Assembly: GCA_013619105.1 (NCBI GenBank)
Contig: JABXKU010000021.1
Coordinates: 1-35,825, forward strand
From: Desulfuromonadales bacterium
Lineage (GTDB): Bacteria > Desulfobacterota > Desulfuromonadia > Desulfuromonadales > Syntrophotaleaceae
Direction of reading: 5' to 3'
DNA length: 35,825 nucleotides
The notes under the pieces: model-generated
The model's input: the letters and a program-made list of their open reading frames with translations, nothing else
Database searches by the model: none
What the model was told of the DNA's origin: nothing
In this document: piece after piece, positions 1-8,575 of the stretch
Layout of the letters: the number at the start of each line of letters is the position of its first letter
Position numbering within the stretch: position 1 is the stretch's first letter
Program-made: the position numbers and the translations under genes

Positions 1-104
1 GGGTTGCGCCCCCGCCCGACGCCCGACTCTTTTTACGCGCCAAAAAAGAGTAGGCAGAAAAAGGCGCCCCAACTCCTTGCCCTGCGGGTTCCCTACGCTA
101 CGCA

Positions 105-170
105 GACGTTTTGCGGGCGGAAAAAAACTCGCTGCGCTCGGACAGTTTTCCGCCTGTTTCGCAAAACGTC
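105..170. repeat. Long interrupted inverted repeat inside the left-end element
   Basis: GACGTTTTGCG (105-115) followed by GGCGGAAAA (116-124) pairs with TTTTCCGCC (146-154) and CGCAAAACGTC (160-170). This gives 20 base pairs with one 5-nt bulge (155-159) and a 21-nt apical region. The pairing is exact and is the strongest single structure in the element. It would fold as DNA cruciform or as RNA. No T-run follows, so it is not a normal terminator. Confidence 0.8.
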
Positions 171-304
171 CACTTCGCTCCGGCTGCGTCACAGGGGAGG
201 GAAGGGCGAAAGCCCTAACGATGGAAGGTTTTCGCTTGAAGGTTTTAACCCCCGGAGAGAGGGACTCCGCCGCAGGCGGGCCAACGGGGGGCGACCTTCT
301 TTTG

Positions 305-360
305 GTTACTTATTCTTGGTCGTCAAGAAAAGTAACGCGCCTGGCCGGGCAAGACCGGCC
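305..360. repeat. Two hairpins at the end of the left repeat element
   Basis: GTTACTT-A-TTCTTG (305-318) pairs with CAAGAAAAGTAAC (324-336), 13 bp with one bulged A. It is followed by GGCCGG (343-348) pairing with CCGGCC (355-360) around a 6-nt loop. The first hairpin is the part of the element that resembles a sequence recurrent in proteobacterial intergenic repeats (recollection, not searched). Confidence 0.75.
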
Positions 361-470
361 GATCCTAAGATTTAAACGGAAAGTATTTTTAAAGTCTCTG
401 TACAACTTTTAAGATCACGGGGTTACGGCCCCGCGCGACCCTAATAATTGAGCAAAGGAGAAAAACCTCT

Positions 471-1232
471 ATGAAACATATATCTATCCTCGCTGTCCTG
501 TTGTTAACACTCCTCGCCACCAGTGCCCTGGCCAACGGTAACGATGAACTGCTGGACACAGTTGTTAAAGGTCTGGAGTATCAATTTCGGCCCAATGCGG
601 CACCTGGCACCTCCATCGAAGATCTGCAGGCTGATTTTCTGCAACAGGCCTATCTCGGCTCCCTCGATCGGGTTGAAGAAGGCCAGGGCCGGTTGGCTGT
701 TCGTTTCGATCATCGTGGTCAACAATTGCAGCCGCGCTTTCGCTGGGAATACCTGTTGCCGAGTGTACAGCAAATCATTTCTGATGGCCGTACCGTGTGG
801 GTCTATTTGCCGGAGAACCAGCAGGTCATAGAGTCGCCGCTGCCCGATGAAAGTAATGAGGGTGTTGAAGACCCACTGGCTTTTTTGACCGGTCTTGGGC
901 AGATGTCGAAGCGCTTTACCGTAGCCTGGGCCAGCCCGTCACTCGATAGCGAAGGGAATTATCGGCTGCTGCTTACCCCCCGTAAGCCATCGGCTATTAT
1001 TCAACGGCTCGAATTGGTCATCGATCGGGTGGTGGCGGCCTATGCAAGCCCCGCTCAGCGCCCGGTCTACCCGGTGCGAATCGCCACGGTGTTTGGTCCT
1101 AATGAAAGCCGCACCACCATTACCTTTCGTAATGTCCGTATTAATCAGGGGCTAAAGGACAGCTTTTTCGATTTCAAGGTGCCGGAAGGAATCGAGGTTT
1201 TACGGCCGGACCAGCAGTCGTTTGGGTTTTGA
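471..1232 (+). CDS. lolA: Outer-membrane lipoprotein carrier protein LolA family
   Basis: This is a periplasmic chaperone that takes lipoproteins released from the inner membrane by LolCDE and hands them to the outer membrane. Residues 1-21 form a signal peptide (hydrophobic core, cleavage after Ala-Leu-Ala at 21), so the mature protein is periplasmic. Residues 48-125 carry the LolA pattern: a G-x-L-x-V-x-F stretch, an FRWEY motif, then SDG-x-x-V-W-x-Y and NQQV. At 253 aa it is somewhat longer than the E. coli protein of about 200 aa. The ATG is preceded by AAAGGAG at a good distance. It is the first gene in a run of plus-strand genes and lies downstream of the left-end repeat. The family call is firm. 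Orthology to LolA rather than a LolA-like paralogue is likely but unproven. Confidence 0.85.
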   Translation: MKHISILAVLLLTLLATSALANGNDELLDTVVKGLEYQFRPNAAPGTSIEDLQADFLQQAYLGSLDRVEEGQGRLAVRFDHRGQQLQPRFRWEYLLPSVQQIISDGRTVWVYLPENQQVIESPLPDESNEGVEDPLAFLTGLGQMSKRFTVAWASPSLDSEGNYRLLLTPRKPSAIIQRLELVIDRVVAAYASPAQRPVYPVRIATVFGPNESRTTITFRNVRINQGLKDSFFDFKVPEGIEVLRPDQQSFGF

Positions 1233-1305
1233 TTTTCTGAAATCCGCGATTGTTTTTACTCTTCGGTTTTAAGCGAAGCTGCGCTGGCAGGGCGATTGTT
1301 TAGGC

Positions 1306-1334
1306 TTTTCATGAGTGTGAAGCTGTGCTATAAG
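1306..1334 (+). promoter_or_regulatory. Putative sigma-70 promoter for the yajQ gene
   Basis: TTTTCA (1306-1311) and TATAAG (1329-1334) are separated by exactly 17 bp. The -10 matches the consensus at five of six positions and the -35 at four of six. Transcription would start about 50 bp before the gene at 1394. Seen by eye only. Confidence 0.45.
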
Positions 1335-1393
1335 TCCTTGATTCACTGAGGGATATTCACTGTTAGTAAGCGCCAACAGAGAAGGGATCCAAA

Positions 1394-1879
1394 ATGCCAA
1401 GTTTCGATATTGTATCCAAGGTTGATATGCAGGAACTCGACAACGCTGTTAATCAGGCCTTAAAAGAGATCGGCCAGCGTTACGACTTCAAAGGCACCCA
1501 TAACGAGATCGACCGGCAAGAAGAAGCCATTGTGCTGTTGGGAGCCGATGACTACAAGCTGCAGGCGGTGGTCGACGTTCTCAAGGGTAAGCTGGTGAAG
1601 CGCGGTATTTCGCCCAAATGTCTCGATTATGGTACCAAGGAGCCGGCTTCCGGCGGCGCGGTCCGCCAGCGGGTGGCCATCGTCCAGGGAATCTCCAAGG
1701 AGAAGGGCAAGGAAGTCGTCAAGCGGATCAAGGAATCCAAGCTCAAAGTCCAGGCGCAGATCATGGATGACCAGGTGCGGGTATCGGGCAAGAAGCTCGA
1801 TGACCTGCAGGAGGTCATGCAGTTGCTCAAGGGCCAGGATCTGGGGATTGAGCTGCAATACGTCAATATGCGTTCTTAG
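1394..1879 (+). CDS. yajQ: YajQ-family nucleotide-binding protein (cyclic di-GMP effector family, UPF0234)
   Basis: A cytosolic protein of 161 aa, the normal length for YajQ, whose two ferredoxin-like domains bind nucleotides. Some members bind cyclic di-GMP and act on transcription regulators. The diagnostic N-terminus [11 protein letters not shown], the RYDFKGT motif near residue 30 and the [20 protein letters not shown] stretch near 100-119 are all present, as is the C-terminal [11 protein letters not shown]. Start: ATG preceded by GAAGGGA. It stands 161 bp after lolA with its own putative promoter and is followed after 36 bp by rimO. The family is certain. Which ligand this member binds is unknown. 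Confidence 0.93.
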   Translation: MPSFDIVSKVDMQELDNAVNQALKEIGQRYDFKGTHNEIDRQEEAIVLLGADDYKLQAVVDVLKGKLVKRGISPKCLDYGTKEPASGGAVRQRVAIVQGISKEKGKEVVKRIKESKLKVQAQIMDDQVRVSGKKLDDLQEVMQLLKGQDLGIELQYVNMRS

Positions 1880-1915
1880 GTCGAATGGTTTTTACGACCC
1901 TTTGCAAGAGAGAAA

Positions 1916-3286
1916 GTGATTGTTTTGAGTAGACAGAAAGTGAGCATGGTCAGCCTCGGCTGCGCCAAGAATCTGGTGGATGCCGAGGTTATGCTGGGTC
2001 ATCTTCCCGCCGAGCGTTTTGAAATCGTTACCGACGAGTCACAGGCCGAGATTATCATCGTCAACACCTGCGCCTTTATCTCGGACGCTAAAGAAGAATC
2101 GGTGGAGACCATTCTCGAGGTGGCCGATCACAAGTTGAACGGCAACTGCCGCCTGCTGGTGGTGACCGGCTGCTTGCCGCAGCGCTATGCCGAGGAGCTG
2201 GTGGCAGATTTGCCTGAGGTCGATATCTTTATCGGCACCGGCGAGCTTCCCCGTCTGGTGGAATTGATCGATGCCCATCAGCCCCAGGGCGGGCCCCTGC
2301 AGGCGATTGACATCCCCCAGTATCTCTACGATCACACCACGCCGCGGGTTAAATCCTCACCTTTCTACTCGACCTACGTCAAGATTGCCGAGGGCTGCGA
2401 TAATCACTGTTCCTATTGCATTATTCCTCAATTGCGCGGTCCGTTACGGTCGCGCAGCATCGAATCGGTGGTGACTGAGGTCACAGGCTTGGTGGCCGAT
2501 GGAGCGAAGGAGGTCAACCTGATCGCTCAGGACCTGACCGCTTTTGGTCTTGACCACAACGACGGTTCCACCCTGGCTGGTTTGCTACGGGAACTGGTTA
2601 AAATCGAAGGTTTGCACTGGTTGCGCCTGCTCTATGCCTATCCAGAAGGTGTCAGCGACGAACTCGTCGAGTTGATGGCCGCCGAAGAGAAAATCTGCAA
2701 TTACCTCGATGTACCTTTTCAGCACATCAATGATACCGTTCTCGGTCTGATGAACCGGCGTATTGATCAACAGGCTATTCGCGGTTTGGTCGAGCGTCTG
2801 CGTTTGGCGATTCCAGACCTTACTTTGCGCACCTCCTTTATCGTCGGCTTCCCCGGTGAGACCGAGTCACAGTTTGCCGAGCTGTTGGCCTTTGTCAAAG
2901 AGGGGCACTTCGATCGCGTGGGGGTGTTTCGCTATTCTCGCGAAGAGGGAACCCCGGCGGCCACATTACCTGATCAGGTCGCTGAACGAACCAAAAAGAG
3001 CCGTATGGACAAGTTGATGAAGGCCCAACAACGGGTCTCTTTCCGCCGCAACCGAGCGCTGATCGATCGCATCGAACCGGTGCTGGTGGAAGGTTACAGC
3101 GAGGAGACCGAGCTGCTGCTTAGTGGTCGCAGTGTTCGCCAGGCGCCCGATATCGACGGTCAGGTGTATATCACCGATGGTCAGGCGGAGATCGGCGATA
3201 TTGTGCCGCTGCGCATTACCGACTCTTCCGATTACGATCTGATCGGCGAGATTGTCGATCCGTCCGAGCCGCTGTCTGACCAATAG
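1916..3286 (+). CDS. rimO: Ribosomal protein S12 methylthiotransferase RimO
   Basis: A radical-SAM enzyme that adds a methylthio group to the conserved aspartate of ribosomal protein S12. Three domains are visible. The N-terminal UPF0004 domain has cysteines 16, 52 and 86 for the auxiliary 4Fe-4S cluster (SLGCAKN, NTCAF, TGCLPQR). The radical-SAM core has the C-x3-C-x2-C motif at 161, 165 and 168 ([10 protein letters not shown]). The C-terminal TRAM domain covers about 380-450. [10 protein letters not shown] and the YAYPEGV segment separate RimO from the related tRNA enzyme MiaB. The start is GTG at 1916; the ribosome-binding site (GAGAGA) is weak. The gene follows yajQ closely and precedes the ABC exporter pair, perhaps in one transcript. 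Confidence 0.94.
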   Translation: MIVLSRQKVSMVSLGCAKNLVDAEVMLGHLPAERFEIVTDESQAEIIIVNTCAFISDAKEESVETILEVADHKLNGNCRLLVVTGCLPQRYAEELVADLPEVDIFIGTGELPRLVELIDAHQPQGGPLQAIDIPQYLYDHTTPRVKSSPFYSTYVKIAEGCDNHCSYCIIPQLRGPLRSRSIESVVTEVTGLVADGAKEVNLIAQDLTAFGLDHNDGSTLAGLLRELVKIEGLHWLRLLYAYPEGVSDELVELMAAEEKICNYLDVPFQHINDTVLGLMNRRIDQQAIRGLVERLRLAIPDLTLRTSFIVGFPGETESQFAELLAFVKEGHFDRVGVFRYSREEGTPAATLPDQVAERTKKSRMDKLMKAQQRVSFRRNRALIDRIEPVLVEGYSEETELLLSGRSVRQAPDIDGQVYITDGQAEIGDIVPLRITDSSDYDLIGEIVDPSEPLSDQ

Positions 3287-3325
3287 AGTTTCTGCCCGGC
3301 CGGATTTCTTTGAAAGGTTGCGCCC

Positions 3326-5056
3326 TTGTCCCGCCTGCGTCTGATCCTGCCCTATTTCGCACCTTACCGCTCTGTGTTGCTGGTCGGGCTGGTTTGGCTG
3401 CTGCTGACCGATTGCTTGGGGCTGCTCTTGCCCTGGATGCTTAAGGTCGGGGTGGACGCCGCGCAACAGGGCGCACCCCAGAAATTGCTGCTGGCCGCGG
3501 CGGTACTGGTGGTCGCAGCGCTGCTGCGTTTCGGCACCCGGCTATTGTCGCGGTTTGCCTTTTTGCGTAGCGCCTGCCGCATGGAACTCGACCTGCGGCG
3601 GGATCTGTTGTCCAGCCTGTTGTGCCGGGAAGGTCCTTTTTTCGATCGGCACCGTACCGGCGATCTTCTGTCCCGCTGCACCAACGATCTGTCCAATATC
3701 CGCACCATGGCCGGCTTCGGCCTGCTGATCCTGATCAACACCGTTCTCGTCTACCTGCTGACCCTCGCACTGCTCTTTTCTCTGTCTCCATCCTTAACCC
3801 TGCTCGCCCTGATTCCCTATCCGCTGCTGTTGGTGCTGGTTAAGTATCTCAGTGGCCGCCTGTTAACCGCTTCCTCTGCGGTACAGAAGGGCCTGGGGCG
3901 TATCAGCGAAGCCCTTGAAGAAGGGATTTCCGGTCAGGCGGTCATCCGTAGTTACAGCCTGCATGGCGTCCGTTGCGATCATTTCGAGCAGCTTAATGGA
4001 GAGTATCTGTCCAGTTCTCTCAAACTAGCCAGGTTGCGGGCTCTGATTGGGCCGGTCATGGCCCTGATTGCCCCGATCAGTACCTTGCTGATTCTCTATG
4101 TCGGCGGTGCCCGGGTCGTGACTAAGGAGCTGTCTCTTGGCGAGTTGATCGCCTTTAACGCCTATCTCATGCAACTGGCCATGCCGACCTTGATGCTCGG
4201 TTGGGTGCTCAGTCTCGGACAGCGGGCTATGGCCAGCCTCGAGAGGTTGCGCAGTCTGCTGACACCTCTTCCCTCGGCTGACAGGCTTCCGTTGGTAGCT
4301 GTTGCTGCTGCGCCAAGGGTGGAGATTCAGCGGCTGAATTTTTCTTATACTGATCAACCGGTGTTGCAGGATTTTACTCTGTCCCTGGCCGCCGGCAGTT
4401 TAGTCGGCATCAGCGGTGCCACCGGTTCCGGTAAAAGTACCCTGTTGCAACTGCTGGCCGGTTTCTATCCGTCACAGCCCGGCGAAATCAGCATAGACGG
4501 GCAGGATCTGACAACTCTCGATGTGGTGGAACATCGTAAACGTTTGGCAATGGTGCCTCAGGAGGGCCGGTTGTTTTCCGGTTCTCTGCAAGACAACCTG
4601 CTCTATGGAGAGCCTACCGGTGATGAAAAACTGCTGCAGCAGGTGGCCGACGCGGTGTGCCTGAGTGACGAGGTTTCCGCTTTTGAAGAGGGTTTTGCCA
4701 CCCGGGTCGGCGAAGGGGGCAAGGCATTGTCCGGTGGTCAACGGCAGCGGGTAGCTCTAGGCCGGGCTCTAGCCAGGGATGGCAGTCTGTGGTTGCTTGA
4801 TGACCCCTTCAGCCATCTCGATGCGTCCACCGCCCGTCAGGTGTGGCAGGCCATGCAGCCTTTGTTGCAAGACAAAACGGTATTCCTGGTTTCGGCCCGT
4901 GTGTCATTGCTGGAGATGGCCGATGATATCGTCATTCTCGATCAGGGACGGGTTGTCGAGCAGGGTTCTCATGCAGAGCTGCTGGCACTGGAAGGCCGCT
5001 ATGCGCGATTGCTGGAGCAGGAGCGATTGAAGCAGGAACTGGAGGGGCTAGCATGA
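3326..5056 (+). CDS. ABC exporter half-transporter with degenerate ATPase site (MdlA-like subunit)
   Basis: A half-size exporter of 576 aa: six-helix membrane domain (about 1-305) fused to a nucleotide-binding domain. Walker A is GATGSGKST at 364-372, Q-loop Q412, and signature LSGGQ at 468-472. Walker B ends LLDD, with Asp493 where the catalytic glutamate should be. The H-loop reads VSAR, so the switch histidine is replaced by Ala524. This is the pattern of the non-catalytic partner in heterodimeric exporters. The start is TTG with GAAAGG eight bases upstream; no better start lies nearby. The next gene overlaps its end by 4 bp (ATGA), implying translational coupling and fixed stoichiometry. 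The substrate cannot be read from sequence; lipids, peptides and drugs are all known for the family. Confidence 0.92.
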   Translation: MSRLRLILPYFAPYRSVLLVGLVWLLLTDCLGLLLPWMLKVGVDAAQQGAPQKLLLAAAVLVVAALLRFGTRLLSRFAFLRSACRMELDLRRDLLSSLLCREGPFFDRHRTGDLLSRCTNDLSNIRTMAGFGLLILINTVLVYLLTLALLFSLSPSLTLLALIPYPLLLVLVKYLSGRLLTASSAVQKGLGRISEALEEGISGQAVIRSYSLHGVRCDHFEQLNGEYLSSSLKLARLRALIGPVMALIAPISTLLILYVGGARVVTKELSLGELIAFNAYLMQLAMPTLMLGWVLSLGQRAMASLERLRSLLTPLPSADRLPLVAVAAAPRVEIQRLNFSYTDQPVLQDFTLSLAAGSLVGISGATGSGKSTLLQLLAGFYPSQPGEISIDGQDLTTLDVVEHRKRLAMVPQEGRLFSGSLQDNLLYGEPTGDEKLLQQVADAVCLSDEVSAFEEGFATRVGEGGKALSGGQRQRVALGRALARDGSLWLLDDPFSHLDASTARQVWQAMQPLLQDKTVFLVSARVSLLEMADDIVILDQGRVVEQGSHAELLALEGRYARLLEQERLKQELEGLA

Positions 5057-6828
5057 AGCGGGGCATGTTCGATATGGACGAGGTGACCGGCCGTTCCCTC
5101 GACTGGTCTTTGTTTCAGCGCTTTCTCCGCCTGCTGCTGCCTTACCGGCGTAGCGCGACAGGAGCTATGGTGTTGTTGCCCTTGGCCACTGCCGCCCGCC
5201 TGGTGCAGCCTTATCTGATCAAAGTGGCTATCGATGATTATATCGTGGCGGGACAACTGGCCGGCCTGGAATGGATCGTGGCCCTGTTTCTGCTCACGGT
5301 GTGCGGCGAGAGTTTGCTCGGCTTCGTCCAGGCTTATCTGGCCCAGGGGGTCGGTCAGCGGGTCATGGCGGATCTGCGCAGACTAGGCTTTGCCCGGATG
5401 CTAAGACTGCCGGTGAGCTACTTCGATCGTCATCCCTCCGGGCGGCTGGTGACCCGCCTGAGTAGTGATGTAGAGAACGTCGGAGAGCTTTTCGGCTCGG
5501 GGGTGGCCGCCTCCTTCGGTGAACTGTTTGCTCTGGTATTTATTGTTGGAGTCATGTGGTGGCTCAATCCGGACCTGACCCTGGTGGCGTTTACCCTGAT
5601 CCCCGTGCTGCTATTGATCCTGTGGCTGTTTCGCAGCAGTATGCGCGGCGCCATGCGCCAGGTGCGATCCAGGGTAGCGGGTCTTAACGGTTATCTCGCC
5701 GAACGCCTGGCCGGTATTCACGAGGTCCAACTGTTCGGCCAGGAGCAGCGCACTCTGGAGGAATTCGGTACTCTGCAAGAAGACTATCGGCAGAGTTCCT
5801 TTCGTGCCATTCACTGGGACGCTTTTCTGTTTAGCGCCCTGGAAACCCTCAGCGCTCTGGCCATCGCGGGCATTCTCTGGCGAGGAGGTAGCGGTGTGCT
5901 CGCTGGTACCGCGACCTTTGGCACCCTGGTGGCCTTTATCGAGTATGTGCAACGGTTTTTTTCTCCCTTACGTAAACTATCGGCCCAATACTCCTTGCTA
6001 CAGTCGAGTAACGCCTCATTGGAACGGTTGTTCCAATTGTTTGATGAACCGCCTGAAGCAGCCGGGAACCCACTTCCTTCGGGGGGCGAAGGAGACTTGC
6101 GGCTGGAGAACGTTTCGTTCAGTTACGATGGTCGGACCCCGGTGTTGAAGAATGTCGATCTGAACATCGAACCGGGCCAGACCGTTGCCCTGGTCGGCGA
6201 TACCGGTAGTGGCAAGACCACCATTGGGCGTATGCTGCTGCGCTTTTATCAGCCGACTTCCGGACGCATTCTGCTCGATGGCGTCGATCTTGCGAGCCTC
6301 GATCCGGCGCTGGTGCGTCAGCGCATCGGCTGGGTAGCCCAGGACCCCTTTCTTTTTGCAGGTACTGTGCGCAACAATCTCGACCCTCAGCAGTTGTACA
6401 ACGATAGGGAATTACTGGATCTCATCGAGCGCAGTGGCTGTCTGTTGGCGGTTAAACGGTTGGGCGGGTTGAAGGGGCGTATTGATGAGCGGGGGAAAAA
6501 TCTTTCCTCCGGGGAGCGACAACTGCTCTGCCTGGTGCGGGCGTTGGTGCTAGAGCCGGCTATCATCGTCTTCGATGAAGCGACCAGCCGCCTCGATGCC
6601 GGCACCGAGGCCCAGGTCAAGGCCGAGATGGATCGGGCCCGCAAGGGGCGCAGCGCCCTGATTATCGCTCATCGGCTGCGTTCGGTGAGCGCTGCCGACA
6701 GGATCCATGTGCTGCACCATGGCTCCATTCGCGAAAGCGGTAGCCACGCTGAACTGCTGGCGTCCAATGGTCTTTACGCCCGTCTCTGGCGGCTACAGGA
6801 TCTGGCCAATGGCAGTGAAGAGTTATAG
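5053..6828 (+). CDS. ABC exporter half-transporter, catalytic partner (MdlB-like subunit)
   Basis: A 591-aa half-transporter: membrane domain to about residue 325, then a nucleotide-binding domain with Walker A GDTGSGKTT (382-390), Q430, Walker B IIVFDE with catalytic Glu509, and switch histidine His540. Its signature is LSSGE (484-488), not LSGGQ. Combined with the preceding subunit, one composite site has intact Walker B, H-loop and LSGGQ, while the other lacks the glutamate and histidine and pairs with the altered signature. That asymmetry is known for heterodimeric exporters such as TM287/288 and the MdlAB-type pairs. The ATG overlaps the stop of the first subunit. The gene ends in a 58-bp convergent gap with the next, minus-strand gene and no strong terminator was seen there. 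Confidence 0.92.
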   Translation: MKRGMFDMDEVTGRSLDWSLFQRFLRLLLPYRRSATGAMVLLPLATAARLVQPYLIKVAIDDYIVAGQLAGLEWIVALFLLTVCGESLLGFVQAYLAQGVGQRVMADLRRLGFARMLRLPVSYFDRHPSGRLVTRLSSDVENVGELFGSGVAASFGELFALVFIVGVMWWLNPDLTLVAFTLIPVLLLILWLFRSSMRGAMRQVRSRVAGLNGYLAERLAGIHEVQLFGQEQRTLEEFGTLQEDYRQSSFRAIHWDAFLFSALETLSALAIAGILWRGGSGVLAGTATFGTLVAFIEYVQRFFSPLRKLSAQYSLLQSSNASLERLFQLFDEPPEAAGNPLPSGGEGDLRLENVSFSYDGRTPVLKNVDLNIEPGQTVALVGDTGSGKTTIGRMLLRFYQPTSGRILLDGVDLASLDPALVRQRIGWVAQDPFLFAGTVRNNLDPQQLYNDRELLDLIERSGCLLAVKRLGGLKGRIDERGKNLSSGERQLLCLVRALVLEPAIIVFDEATSRLDAGTEAQVKAEMDRARKGRSALIIAHRLRSVSAADRIHVLHHGSIRESGSHAELLASNGLYARLWRLQDLANGSEEL

Positions 6829-6886
6829 GCGGCGCCTGCGTGATTCGATTGAATGGCTATTCAGGCTGCTGATAGGCGATGTAAGC

Positions 6887-7450
6887 CTAAGGGGTAAATG
6901 CTGGGTCCTTTTGGAAGGGTGCTTCGAGGGCGGTTGGTGATTCTAGGATCACCTCGATTTCGGGCAACAGGAAAGGGTAGCGGGCGTTGGCCACATGTTC
7001 GACCAGAGTATTAGCAAAGGACAGACGATAGTCGCCTTCTTTAGGTTGGTAGGTCAGCAGGGTCGAATGCAAAAGGCGCTGGCCAGGAAGGTCGATAGCC
7101 AGGTCATCTAATTGCTGAGGGAACCGGCCTTGCTGCAGGCGATAGCTGCCTAGGGCCTGGCGAACCTCTTCGCCCCGAGCCAGACAGTCATCAAAGGCTC
7201 GACCGGCGATCGTCTGGCCGGCAAACCAGGCACCGATAAACAGCAGTGTCGCGGCCAGCAGGGTGGTGCGCAGATGGAAACTGTCGTGACGAGGAGCCAG
7301 GGCCGCCGTGGCCAGGGGTAGACCAATAAGGGCCAGCAACACCCAGCTTGAGATCAAAGGAAGGAAGCCTTCCCCGAGCCAGAAGCCGGCCAAGCCGGTG
7401 CCTGCAAGGAGGAATGCGGAAGCGAATTTACGGTACGGGGTTGAAAGCAT
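6887..7450 (-). CDS. Uncharacterised small membrane protein with pilin-like C-terminal motif
   Basis: A 187-aa protein I do not recognise. Three hydrophobic segments (about 9-25, 30-52 and 61-81) occupy the first half. The soluble second half begins with LARGEEVRQALGSYRLQQG and continues RFPQQLDDL (109-117). That arrangement, an aliphatic helix then Y-R-x-x-x-G-R-F-P-x-x-L-D-x-L, is like the region after the N-terminal helix of type II secretion pseudopilins and may be a shared structural solution rather than homology. The ATG has an AGGAAG box about 11 bases upstream. It follows the REC-PilZ gene on the same strand after 92 bp, so they may be co-transcribed. No function is assigned. Confidence 0.6.
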   Translation of the reverse strand: MLSTPYRKFASAFLLAGTGLAGFWLGEGFLPLISSWVLLALIGLPLATAALAPRHDSFHLRTTLLAATLLFIGAWFAGQTIAGRAFDDCLARGEEVRQALGSYRLQQGRFPQQLDDLAIDLPGQRLLHSTLLTYQPKEGDYRLSFANTLVEHVANARYPFLLPEIEVILESPTALEAPFQKDPAFTP

Positions 7451-7542
7451 GGCGTTACGGCTTCCTGATGGCTTGCGGGAAGCGAAGAACCATCGGACGG
7501 CCCAGGAAAGGCAGGCTGAGGCTTCCTCTCCGCAAGTTTAGG

Positions 7543-8292
7543 TTAGCTCGGGGCCTGGATCTTGGCCTGGTTCATGTTGGGCTGTGGGTCGTTGTCGTGG
7601 GAGATATGTTCCCAAATCGCTAACAGGTCGGGCAGGCTCAAGGATAGAAACTGCAGCCCCATGCCGGAGGGCATGCCAGGGTTGATCGGCTGCTGCTCCG
7701 CATTGATCCAGGCGACGAAGGCCTTGCAGATGACCGGCTGACTGACATTGGGCAGACTGAATTCAAGAAACAGCTCTTGGTCCGGCGCATAGGGCTCGTC
7801 CGTTTCGATGAACACGCCACCGGAGCTGAGATTGACGGAAAAGGCGTGGAACAGGTTTTTTGTATCAACCCCGTAACGGACGATGAGACGCGTCGGAACG
7901 CGGGGAAAGGAACGATAGGCCAGGCCGAGAATGCGGCGCGAGGTGGCCAGCAGCAGATGGTTGTTGAGGGGTTTGAAGATCACGTCAGTACATTTGACCT
8001 TCAGGCAGCGGGCCAGATCTTCTCTGTGCTGACCGTCGATGATCAAAATGACCGGCGTGGCCTGCAGGGTCAAGTCTTGGCGAATCATTTCGCAGCAGGC
8101 ATCTCCGGCCAAGCTGGCGCTGTAAAGGTCAAGAAACACCAAGTCCGGACGCTCTTTTTCGATCAGGTCCCAGGCGTGTTGGCCGTCGCGGGCGATCAGA
8201 ATATCAAATCCTTCTCGACTGGCAAAATCATCATCAAGGTCGAGTGAAGGGATGATCTCCGCAGAGATAAGGATTTTGGGGTTGCCAGCCAT
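7543..8292 (-). CDS. Response regulator receiver-PilZ domain protein
   Basis: A 249-aa cytosolic protein with a receiver domain (about 5-120) followed by a PilZ domain (about 130-235). In the receiver, Asp55 in VFLDLYS is the likely phospho-acceptor and Lys107 in FKPL the conserved lysine, but the acidic pair near the N-terminus is poorly conserved (ISAEIIPS), so phosphorylation is uncertain. The PilZ part has the RxxxR arrangement (R131, R135) and NLSSGG (154-159), the residues that grip cyclic di-GMP. The architecture resembles the PilZ subfamily frequent in Myxococcales and Desulfuromonadales. The ATG follows a TAGGAGAC box. A promoter candidate lies at 8358-8385. The output partner is unknown; motility or surface attachment is a guess. 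Confidence 0.85.
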   Translation of the reverse strand: MAGNPKILISAEIIPSLDLDDDFASREGFDILIARDGQHAWDLIEKERPDLVFLDLYSASLAGDACCEMIRQDLTLQATPVILIIDGQHREDLARCLKVKCTDVIFKPLNNHLLLATSRRILGLAYRSFPRVPTRLIVRYGVDTKNLFHAFSVNLSSGGVFIETDEPYAPDQELFLEFSLPNVSQPVICKAFVAWINAEQQPINPGMPSGMGLQFLSLSLPDLLAIWEHISHDNDPQPNMNQAKIQAPS

Positions 8293-8357
8293 GAAGTGTC
8301 TCCTAGGAGCCGTAATTTTATCTGGGGGAAACCATGTATTGATTATGAACGCGGGTA

Positions 8358-8385
8358 ATTATAACCGCTTATGGACTGAAGGCAA
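8358..8385 (-). promoter_or_regulatory. Putative sigma-70 promoter of the REC-PilZ gene
   Basis: Read on the minus strand, TTGCCT (8380-8385) and a perfect TATAAT (8358-8363) are 16 bp apart. This would give a leader of about 58 nt before the ATG at 8292. Confidence 0.55.
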
Positions 8386-8437
8386 AGTCTTTTGCTGAAC
8401 AATTAGCTTGTTGTGTAGTCAGAAGTTACACTAGAAG

Positions 8438-8474
8438 AACAATGGCCCGCGGTTTTGCACCGTGGGCCATTGTT
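8438..8474. repeat. Near-perfect 16-bp hairpin without a T-run
   Basis: AACAATGGCCC (8438-8448) pairs exactly with GGGCCATTGTT (8464-8474). The stem continues inward for five more pairs, one of them G-U, to a 5-nt loop. Neither strand has a run of T after it, so it is not a canonical terminator. It lies between the nifS terminator and the promoter of the REC-PilZ gene. It could be a back-up terminator, a repeat unit or a protein-binding cruciform. Confidence 0.7.
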
Positions 8475-8575
8475 GTATTCCAGATACTGCCGAACAAAAG
8501 AGTATTTGCCCCGCTTCTTTAGAGACAGGGAGATCAAAGTCCCTTTTAAAGCATTTCGTACCAGCAGGCATCATA

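Larger units (their letters stand above)
1..375. repeat. Structured dispersed-repeat-like non-coding element, truncated by the window edge
   Basis: This stretch is built of consecutive inverted repeats rather than a plausible gene. A 9-bp stem ACTCTTTTT/AAAAAGAGT lies at 26-34 and 43-51. A long interrupted stem joins 105-124 to 146-170. A GTTACTT..TTCTTG / CAAGAAAAGTAAC stem lies at 305-336, and a GGCCGG/CCGGCC hairpin at 343-360. From memory, repeats ending in a GGTTACTT-CAAGAAAAGTAAC palindrome are scattered through many proteobacterial genomes and are often wrongly called as small proteins. The two ORFs read through it (4-375 and 77-412) have arginine-rich, low-complexity composition and no ribosome-binding site. 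The left boundary is outside the window. Family membership is inference. Confidence 0.6.

Noticed and set aside
4-375. ORF of 123 codons (and an overlapping 111-codon ORF at 77-412)
   Set aside because: Arginine-rich, low-complexity translation of a hairpin-filled repeat, with no ribosome-binding site.
1261-1278. CTTCG/CGAAG hairpin after lolA
   Set aside because: Only 5 bp and no T-run; not supportable as a terminator.
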